Below, in pieces: positions 1 through 4,394 of a DNA stretch of 5,710 nucleotides. The translations under genes were made by a program, and so were the position numbers. The stretch comes from an uncultured Bacteroidaceae bacterium. Lineage in GTDB: Bacteria > Bacteroidota > Bacteroidia > Bacteroidales > Bacteroidaceae. The notes beneath the pieces are model-generated. The model was not told the origin of the DNA. It made no database searches and was given only the letters and a program-made list of their open reading frames with translations. Numbering within the stretch: the stretch's first letter is position 1; each line of letters starts with the position of its first letter. The stretch lies in contig CAJGDX010000112.1 in the NCBI GenBank assembly GCA_904502185.1, forward strand, positions 1 to 5,710, in the 5' to 3' direction.

Positions 1-67
1 CACCTTTTAACTATTTGATATTTATTAGCATTTTAGAATGAATTAGTAAAATTGTGGACGGAATATA

Positions 68-102
68 CAAAGTATTTTTCCGAACATCTAAATGCAAATA
101 TA
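68..102 (-). promoter_or_regulatory. Candidate promoter in leader R1
   Basis: Two overlapping readings of a Bacteroidetes-type promoter exist on the minus strand. In one, TATATTTG (95-102) fits the TAnnTTTG -7 consensus. In the other, the TTTG at 95-98 is the -33 element and TACTTTG (68-74) is a -7 element one base short of consensus, about 20 nt away. The second reading keeps both boxes identical in R1 and R2, with copy differences at 100 and 103 outside them. Either way transcription would run left, out of the window. This is consensus matching by eye only. Confidence 0.35.
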
Positions 103-140
103 AATACTTAAGAAATATTTATTGGTTAATATGAATAAAA

Positions 141-178
141 AGCGAAAAATTTCACCCCTACATAGCGAATTTCACCCC
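141..178 (-). promoter_or_regulatory. Paired direct repeats, possible activator site (R1)
   Basis: ATTTCACCCC occurs at 149-158 and 169-178, start-to-start distance 20 bp, about two helical turns. Each copy is preceded by AGCGA (141-145 and 164-168), so the repeated unit is longer than the core. The same pair is kept in leader R2. The cores lie upstream of the candidate promoter in the minus-strand direction. Same-face direct repeats of ~10 bp are how LytTR-type and some other response regulators bind DNA, so an operator is a reasonable inference. No regulator is encoded in the window. Confidence 0.5.
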
Positions 179-226
179 AACTTCGATTAATATTGGAATA
201 TTTTTAGTCTAAACCCTCTATTTTGA

Positions 227-370
227 CTATTTTCTATAAAAATTACGGCGGTTGAGCAGAAAGTCCGCCACTGTCTCGCCTGTGAAGGTGTAGCGGTTGC
301 TCTTGTCAATCTCCTCGCGGCAGGCGACTATTGACAAGAGTAATGCAAGTATGTATAGTATTCGTTTCAT
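227..370 (-). pseudogene. Truncated FAS1-family lipoprotein gene (5' remnant, 47 codons)
   Basis: Reading from the ATG at 370, the frame encodes MKRILYILALLLSIVAC, a lipoprotein signal peptide with its lipidated Cys at residue 17. It continues REEIDKSNRYTFTGETVADF and then LLNR, and stops at TAG (227-229) after six unrelated codons. The stretch after the Cys nearly matches residues 22-45 of the intact FAS1 lipoprotein encoded at 1893-3875 (SEEIDKGNRYTFTGETVADF then LLNR). Homology stops exactly after the shared Arg codon (248-250), just before the FAS1 fold would begin. The body is therefore missing and the six codons after the break are junction sequence. It is most simply a deletion or recombination remnant. 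A functional 30-residue mature lipopeptide cannot be excluded, since the frame is intact and the signal peptide is good. Confidence 0.8.
248..327 (-). repeat. 80-bp coding repeat shared with the intact FAS1 gene (3741-3820)
   Basis: Positions 248-327 align without gaps to 3741-3820 with about five differences. They cover the codons from just after the lipid-attachment Cys to the conserved LLNR. On the far side the signal-peptide codons diverge strongly, and on the near side identity ends abruptly at 248. Such sharp edges point to recombination or gene conversion between paralogues rather than slow decay. Confidence 0.88.
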
Positions 371-570
371 TTTGTGCATCTCGTATATGTTGCCCTTGCG
401 AAGGTAAATATACTAACTAAATTATAATTCATCAACATATTACAAAGAAAGGTAATTTTATATAAATATTGTGCAAACGAGTGAAAGAGGAATATAGCAT
501 TTTTATGGTCCTATATTTAACAAATATCAACTTGTTTGATTAATGCAAATTTACATAACAAATACGTGCC
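371..570. other. AT-rich intergenic region, no gene
   Basis: This 200-bp stretch separates the end of the FISUMP-type gene from the truncated lipoprotein remnant. I see no credible coding frame and no GC-rich terminator. It contains TAAATTTG (minus strand, 546-553), which fits TAnnTTTG and lies in the same ATGCAAATTTA context as the box at 4051-4061. It is 176 bp from the remnant's ATG, against 179 bp in the intact gene's leader, so it may be the remnant's old promoter. Apart from that box the sequence does not resemble the R1/R2 leader. A 7-bp AT-only inverted repeat (491-497 / 511-517) is too weak to call a terminator. Confidence 0.4.
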
Positions 571-1866
571 CTATTCCGAAACGGGTCTTATAGGTCGTCC
601 ACGATGGCGATTAGTACCACTACTCAAAATTTTTTCCCGGTCGAAACTTAAATATCCGGCACTGCTGCTATAAAAATCGCCTAACGATGACGACCAGTAA
701 CAGCCGTACGTTCCGTTGTTTTCAGTAAACACTCCGTGGCGGTAGCCCGCAGCAGGCAGAAAAATGCTATTGCCGTTGGGACCGGTCACCTTTTGTCCGT
801 TTACTCCTCGTTGGGTAGTCCACTCCCAAGTGCATTTGCTTATCAGCTCTTTCATCTCATTGATAGAGGGTATACGCCAAGTGCCACCCCATCTGATGTG
901 TGCAACATCGTCGTCTGGGTCGAGGCTTTTCTTGTTATCCACAACACCGATATGTGCATCAGTATTGTATTTGGTTAAGGTTGTCATTGTTCCGTTGCAC
1001 CACTTATAGGTGTTCCAGGTGTAGTTGCTCTTTGTCGTAATCTCGCCCCAAGAGTAGTAACTGCCATACTGTTCGGGCGAACTTGCGCCTACGTTGCACG
1101 ATGCCCATTTTACGCTTAACCCCAGATCTACCATCTCACACGCAACATCTTCGGCACTATTCTTTGTGGTGAAACTTCTTGTCTCGCCATAGTAATATTC
1201 ACCATCGACATATATGTATGCCCGGTAGCTATATGTGGCCCCGGGTTGCAGGTTTTGCAAACGGTATTCTTGTATAGTGTTGAACGAGCAGTATTCCCCC
1301 GTAAGTTCGCTGCAGCCTTCAATTTTCACACCGAATGTTGTGTATTGCGAAATACCCTCATAGTTGCACGTCAGGAATGCCTCCAATTCTTTGATGTCCG
1401 TGGCATCGCCGGTGGTAAATGTAATATTGTGACTTAGTACCATATTCTCGGGATTTTTGGTAACGACGCTTGTTACGGTATTGGCATATTTTTTATAGAT
1501 ACCAATCTCAATATCTCTCTTTAGGGTGAGCGTGCCTGTCTCGCTCTTTTTCTCGAACTCTGCAAGGGGCAGTTGCAACTCAACTATTACCTTACCGTCG
1601 CTTGCAGCCGGGTAATAATTTGCATTATTTATCAGTGTACTCTCAGTCGGGATGTATATTCCCCATTCACATACACTGTCGACATCTTCAATGGATGCGC
1701 TAATCTCTAGTTTTAATAAAATGCTATCGCCCGCAACAATCTCCGAACTGACCTGTTCCTTGCTATATATATTGCTGTTGTCGGTAATGGTAAGCGTCTC
1801 TTCCTCGCAAGCAAAAACACACGCACACATTATCAACGCGCATATAATCTTTGAAATACCCTTCAT
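571..1866 (-). CDS. Surface lipoprotein with Fn3-like and FISUMP-type C-terminal domain
   Basis: This 431-aa protein starts with a lipoprotein signal peptide (residues 1-19) and a lipobox VFAC at Cys20, followed directly by EEE. Acidic residues just after the Cys are the Bacteroidetes lipoprotein export signal, so I infer it is displayed on the cell surface. Residues ~21-150 form an unrecognised, probably beta-rich region. Residues ~155-235 look like a fibronectin type III-like domain, with LQNLQPGATYSYRAYIYVDG then YYGETRSFTT. Residues ~245-429 (VDLGLSVKWASCNVG, YYSWGE, WRIPSINEM, LPAAGYR, CYWSSS, RPIRPVSE) fit the Fibrobacter succinogenes major paralogous (FISUMP) domain, widespread in Bacteroidales lipoproteins and of unknown function. 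The ATG at 1866 is preceded by a purine-rich AAAAGAG. It lies 26 nt after the FAS1 gene's stop, so the two are probably one transcript. Binding partner unknown. Confidence 0.9.
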   Translation of the reverse strand: MKGISKIICALIMCACVFACEEETLTITDNSNIYSKEQVSSEIVAGDSILLKLEISASIEDVDSVCEWGIYIPTESTLINNANYYPAASDGKVIVELQLPLAEFEKKSETGTLTLKRDIEIGIYKKYANTVTSVVTKNPENMVLSHNITFTTGDATDIKELEAFLTCNYEGISQYTTFGVKIEGCSELTGEYCSFNTIQEYRLQNLQPGATYSYRAYIYVDGEYYYGETRSFTTKNSAEDVACEMVDLGLSVKWASCNVGASSPEQYGSYYSWGEITTKSNYTWNTYKWCNGTMTTLTKYNTDAHIGVVDNKKSLDPDDDVAHIRWGGTWRIPSINEMKELISKCTWEWTTQRGVNGQKVTGPNGNSIFLPAAGYRHGVFTENNGTYGCYWSSSLGDFYSSSAGYLSFDREKILSSGTNRHRGRPIRPVSE

Positions 1867-1892
1867 CTCTTTTCTAAGTAATTTGTTGACGT

Positions 1893-3875
1893 TTAGAACC
1901 TGTCCTCGGGTTTTGTGGGGTCGCTTATTATGTTCAGTGGTACCAACTCAATAAAGTCAAAGTCAGCTTCAAAAGAGATTCCATCGCTCACTTTCCTGAA
2001 TCTGAGCCAATGATCGCCCTCTCCAAAATATTTTCTTGTCAGAATCAGTCGTGCGTGGTCGGCGTCACGTGCCACAATATTACCAAGCATATATGTAGCG
2101 GGCATTTTCATATATCCTCTGTTGCGCATCAGCTTGTCGTTATCATAGCCGTTGTCTTCGGTCTCACTGTCAGGCACAAAACCACTCTTCTCTGCTCTGG
2201 TGTTAATATCGAAAGGGATGCCTGTAATCTCATCATCGACGTAGGCCTGTACTATACCGTGGCCATACAGCACTACGCGCAGCTCGTATGTGCGTGGCGG
2301 CACGTGGGGAAGCTTGATGGAAAAATCCATATCATCGACCACTGAAAGAACATCACCATAATAGGCTTGGGTGCCGGCAAGATAGAGCAATGGGTTTAGG
2401 GCTCTGTATCTAAGGCCCTTGAAATAATTTGCCTGTAGATAGTAGCAGTAATCGTTTATCGGTCGGTAATACCTCATCTTGTTGCACGACAGTTCGGGCA
2501 GCAGTGTGGCGATGTCGAAACGCATACGTTCGTTCAGTATGTTACCCACCATCTCGTCCTCGTTGTAGACGAGTATCTTGTCTATGGGGTTTATTATTCC
2601 ATTAAGGGTATTGTTACTAAAATTGACATACTCATCCTTTATCGTGGTGAATTCTGTCGGGGGTATTATGCGAACGTTTATATGCTTGCGCATATCTTGG
2701 TTGAACGGTGCTTCACGTTTGCTGTAATTGATAAAAATATCTGCTCCCTGTGTGGTGCTTAATGGCTTTGTTGCCTTCATCAGCGTGCCGGCCATTGTCT
2801 CGAAATAGTCGTAGCGGTCGAATCCCGCAATCATCACCTCTTCGCTGTTCTTTATAGACATTGGATGGTTGAACTTGTCAGTATAATAGAAATTGTGGAA
2901 TACAATCTCGTTGTATGCAAGCTCGCGTTCCACAAAATGGTAGGCAACAAATTTGTTAAGTGCGTTCTTGGGGCTGTGCGGATTATCCCTCTCCTCGGTG
3001 CCGTACCATTTTTCGGCAAAGACCCTTAGGTCGGCAAGTGTGTAGATACCATTCTCGTGGAACACATCGTCGGGCTCAATGAATGCAGTGTATTTGTAGA
3101 ATTTTGTTTCCAGATTCTGTCTTGTCAGCTCGCCAGATGTGTTTCCGTAACCCATTGCGTTGTAGTCCCAGGGTACATAGTCCTCGTCCCTATCAAGGAG
3201 CAATGAGTCCTGGAATCCCGTCTCTATCATAGCTGCGTTAAATATCGAGAAGTATTTGTAGTCGGATATTACCCCGGGAAGGTTTTTCGATGTCGGGCTA
3301 ATGGCTTTCCCCATAATGTGCACAACGCCATTCTCTAACAGGTTATCACCATCGATTATCGGCGACTGGTTGTTTATCATTATATAAAAACGCTCATCGA
3401 CCACCTTGTAGTTGATACCCAGTGAACGCAGATTGAAGTTTCGGCGTTGCAATGTGCCCTCGTTCATCTCTGCCATCGGGTAACGTGCTTCTACAAGGTG
3501 TGTCTTTGCAATCACTGTTGCCATCGAGTCACTGAGGTCCTCAAGCAGTGGCGAGGTTATTCCAGTTTCGTAGGGGACATTATCGTCGCGCGTAGCCCAA
3601 TAGAGCGAATCCTGCTCAATGAGGAATTTCTCCACCGCCTCGTTGGTAGGGAGGAACAATGTATATTGCCCGTAGGTATTTAACAGGCTCATCATCTCTG
3701 CCTGTTTCAGAATGGTGATAAAATGTGAGTATTCCTCGCTGCGGTTGAGCAGAAAGTCCGCCACTGTCTCGCCTGTGAAGGTGTAACGGTTACCCTTGTC
3801 AATCTCCTCGCTGCAGGAGAGAAGCGATAGCATCACTGCAAATATGCAAAAAACGCGGTTCAGTTGTTTCTTCAT
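1893..3875 (-). CDS. FAS1 (fasciclin) domain surface lipoprotein
   Basis: I start this protein at the ATG at 3875 (660 aa), because the signal peptide MKKQLNRVFCIFAVMLSLLSC begins there. The frame is open to 3962, but those 29 upstream codons are not signal-like. Cys21 is followed by SEE, an acidic surface-export signal, so an outer-membrane surface lipoprotein is likely. Residues ~37-195 form a first FAS1 domain: YTLFLPTNEAVEKF (71-84) matches the conserved H1 box, AKTHLVEARYP lies mid-domain, and ENGVVHIMGKAI (181-192) matches H2. Residues ~200-435 look like a second, more divergent FAS1 domain (KYTAFIEPDDVF, NKFVAYHFVER, NGIINPIDKILVY). Residues ~500-660 (YELRVVLYGHGIVQAYVDD, HWLRFRKV, FDFIELVPL) look like a beta-sandwich similar to C-terminal domains of other Bacteroidetes fasciclin lipoproteins. 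FAS1 proteins are generally tied to adhesion or extracellular binding, but the ligand is unknown. It is first in a two-gene unit and has leader R2 upstream. Confidence 0.9.
   Translation of the reverse strand: MKKQLNRVFCIFAVMLSLLSCSEEIDKGNRYTFTGETVADFLLNRSEEYSHFITILKQAEMMSLLNTYGQYTLFLPTNEAVEKFLIEQDSLYWATRDDNVPYETGITSPLLEDLSDSMATVIAKTHLVEARYPMAEMNEGTLQRRNFNLRSLGINYKVVDERFYIMINNQSPIIDGDNLLENGVVHIMGKAISPTSKNLPGVISDYKYFSIFNAAMIETGFQDSLLLDRDEDYVPWDYNAMGYGNTSGELTRQNLETKFYKYTAFIEPDDVFHENGIYTLADLRVFAEKWYGTEERDNPHSPKNALNKFVAYHFVERELAYNEIVFHNFYYTDKFNHPMSIKNSEEVMIAGFDRYDYFETMAGTLMKATKPLSTTQGADIFINYSKREAPFNQDMRKHINVRIIPPTEFTTIKDEYVNFSNNTLNGIINPIDKILVYNEDEMVGNILNERMRFDIATLLPELSCNKMRYYRPINDYCYYLQANYFKGLRYRALNPLLYLAGTQAYYGDVLSVVDDMDFSIKLPHVPPRTYELRVVLYGHGIVQAYVDDEITGIPFDINTRAEKSGFVPDSETEDNGYDNDKLMRNRGYMKMPATYMLGNIVARDADHARLILTRKYFGEGDHWLRFRKVSDGISFEADFDFIELVPLNIISDPTKPEDRF
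3741..3820 (-). repeat. 80-bp coding repeat, intact partner of 248-327
   Basis: This segment encodes residues 19-45 of the FAS1 lipoprotein: the end of the lipobox and the stretch before the first FAS1 domain. It is the partner of the copy in the truncated remnant. It is listed so that both ends of the duplication are on record. Confidence 0.88.
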
Positions 3876-3913
3876 TTTTGTTTCTACTTTTGTGGAGATG
3901 GAGCAATTTGATA

Positions 3914-3921
3914 CAAAAATA
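3914..3921 (-). promoter_or_regulatory. Possible gene-proximal -7 box (TATTTTTG)
   Basis: On the minus strand this octamer fits TAnnTTTG and lies 38 nt upstream of the FAS1 lipoprotein ATG, which would give a 5' UTR of about 30 nt. No TTTG is found at the expected -33 distance (about 3941-3945), so the match may be chance in AT-rich DNA. It is an alternative to the more distant promoter in leader R2. Confidence 0.2.
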
Positions 3922-4017
3922 CTCAAATTTCCATTAGCAGAATTACCCCCCGTTTTTAACACCTTTTAACTATTTGATATTTATTAGCATTTTAGAATGA
4001 ATTAGTAAAATTGTGGA

Positions 4018-4041
4018 CGGATTATACAAAGTATTTTTCCG
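4018..4041 (-). other. Small conserved imperfect hairpin in leader R2
   Basis: The arms CGGATTATAC and GTATTTTTCCG flank an AAA loop and can pair at CGGA/TCCG and ATAC/GTAT with unpaired T residues between. The R1 equivalent at 59-82 keeps both ends; its single change (A63 for T4022) gives CGGAA/TTCCG pairing. If transcription starts at the TAAATTTG box, this hairpin would lie close to the 5' end of the mRNA. If it starts at TACTTTG, the hairpin overlaps the promoter instead. The structure is weak and its meaning uncertain. Confidence 0.25.
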
Positions 4042-4061
4042 AACATCTAAATGCAAATTTA
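4027..4061 (-). promoter_or_regulatory. Candidate promoter for the FAS1-FISUMP lipoprotein unit
   Basis: On the minus strand TAAATTTG (4054-4061) matches the Bacteroidetes -7 consensus TAnnTTTG. Alternatively TTTG (4054-4057) is the -33 box and TACTTTG (4027-4033) the -7 box, with about 20 nt between. Both imply a long 5' UTR, roughly 145-170 nt, before the ATG at 3875. The paired TTTCACCCC repeats lie 46-83 bp upstream of the first reading's -7 box, a usual place for an activator. I cannot choose between the readings from sequence alone. Confidence 0.38.
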
Positions 4062-4100
4062 GATACTTAAGAAATATTTATTGGTTAATATAAATAAAAA

Positions 4101-4137
4101 GCGAAAAATTTCACCCCTATATAGCGGATTTCACCCC
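4101..4137 (-). promoter_or_regulatory. Paired direct repeats, possible activator site (R2)
   Basis: ATTTCACCCC at 4108-4117 and 4128-4137 repeats the R1 arrangement exactly, again 20 bp apart. Each core follows a GCGA/GCGG stretch. The two substitutions between R1 and R2 in this part (161/4120 and 168/4127) fall between the cores, so both cores are identical in the two leaders. This is consistent with a protein-binding site that reads GGGGTGAAAT twice on the transcribed strand. The binding protein is unknown. Confidence 0.5.
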
Positions 4138-4217
4138 AAAAACGATAAATATTGATATAATTTTCACTATTTATATATATTGGTGTCCGATAAAACATTT
4201 TTGCAAGCATAAAATTT

Positions 4218-4248
4218 AGGGCTGATTCCATTTTGAGGATTCAGCCCT
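4218..4248. terminator. Hairpin inside the MITE-like element, possible plus-strand terminator
   Basis: AGGGCTGATTCC (4218-4229) and GGATTCAGCCCT (4237-4248) pair over 12 bp with one T-T mismatch and a 7-nt loop. On the plus strand TTTTAGTTATTT follows, which resembles an intrinsic terminator. On the minus strand the tail is a less regular TAAATTTTAT. It may be what remains of a terminator from the parent insertion sequence, and it could block read-through towards the lipoprotein leader. Confidence 0.45.
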
Positions 4249-4250
4249 TT

Positions 4251-4288
4251 TAGTTATTTAGCGGTCACCACACTCATCTAAATAACTA
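4251..4288. repeat. Inverted repeat inside the MITE-like element
   Basis: TAGTTATTTAG (4251-4261) is perfectly complementary to CTAAATAACTA (4278-4288), with a 16-nt loop. It is the second internal stem of the element, directly beside the GC-rich hairpin. Its AT-rich stem makes a terminator role unlikely; it adds to the palindromic folding of the element. Confidence 0.7.
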
Positions 4289-4324
4289 TGGGCAAAAGTA
4301 CACATTTTATCGAACACCAATAAT

Positions 4325-4360
4325 AAAAAAAGCAACGTGCATAGAATCTATGCACGTTGC
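4325..4360 (-). terminator. Intrinsic terminator of groEL
   Basis: GCAACGTGCATAG (4332-4344) and CTATGCACGTTGC (4348-4360) form a perfect 13-bp stem with a 3-nt loop. On the minus strand it is followed by seven T residues (4325-4331). It lies 34 bp past the groEL stop codon and fits a strong rho-independent terminator. It should separate groEL transcription from the lipoprotein genes downstream. Confidence 0.93.
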
Positions 4361-4394
4361 AGAAGTATATTGAATATTTTAAAGCGTCGGAAGA

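Larger units (their letters stand above)
1..205 (-). repeat. Leader repeat R1 (left copy of a ~205-bp duplicated intergenic block)
   Basis: Positions 1-180 align without gaps to 3960-4139 with six substitutions that I counted by eye (63, 100, 103, 132, 161, 168), about 97% identity. The match weakens over 181-205 and then stops being clear. The block is AT-rich and has no open frame of note. In the other copy it lies directly upstream of a minus-strand FAS1 lipoprotein gene, so by analogy this copy is the leader of a minus-strand gene lying left of the window. It begins at the window edge and may extend further. It also holds the paired TTTCACCCC motifs and the candidate promoter described separately. 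Confidence 0.93.
3960..4164 (-). repeat. Leader repeat R2 (right copy, upstream of the FAS1 lipoprotein gene)
   Basis: This is the partner of R1, beginning 85 bp upstream of the FAS1 lipoprotein ATG. Positions 3960-4139 are about 97% identical to 1-180, and a looser match continues to ~4164. Identity this high in non-coding AT-rich DNA means either a recent duplication or upkeep by gene conversion or selection. In R1 a ~19-bp stretch (201-219) interrupts the alignment, after which 220-233 again resembles 4160-4172. That last piece is short and AT-rich, so I hold it loosely. Confidence 0.93.
4180..4320. mobile_element. MITE-like element, 141 bp, with terminal inverted repeats and flanking TA
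   Basis: The ends TTGGTGTCCGATAAAA (4180-4195) and TTTTATCGAACACCAA (4305-4320) are inverted repeats with one mismatch in 16 (4187/4313). The element is flanked on both sides by TA (4178-4179 and 4321-4322), as for elements that duplicate a TA target. Inside lie a shorter inverted pair TTTTGC/GCAAAA (4199-4204 / 4292-4297) and two hairpins (4218-4248 and 4251-4288), so most of the element can pair with itself. It encodes no protein. It is probably a non-autonomous derivative of an insertion sequence moved in trans by a relative elsewhere. The TA flanks could be chance in AT-rich DNA, and a structured terminator region is the main alternative. Confidence 0.65.

Noticed and set aside
141..178. 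Direct repeats as a CRISPR-like array
   Set aside because: There are only two short units with a 10-bp gap at each site, duplicated with the whole leader; repeat length and number do not fit an array.
491..517. AT-only inverted repeat as terminator of the FISUMP-type gene
   Set aside because: It has only 7 bp, one G-C pair per stem, and no clean T-tract; chance pairing is likely in such AT-rich DNA.
2010..2345. 111-aa plus-strand frame inside the FAS1 lipoprotein gene
   Set aside because: It lies opposite a well-supported domain-bearing gene and has no recognisable features of its own.
3873..3962. Longer start for the FAS1 lipoprotein at 3962, adding 29 residues
   Set aside because: The added residues have no signal character, and a standard lipoprotein signal peptide starts at the ATG at 3875.
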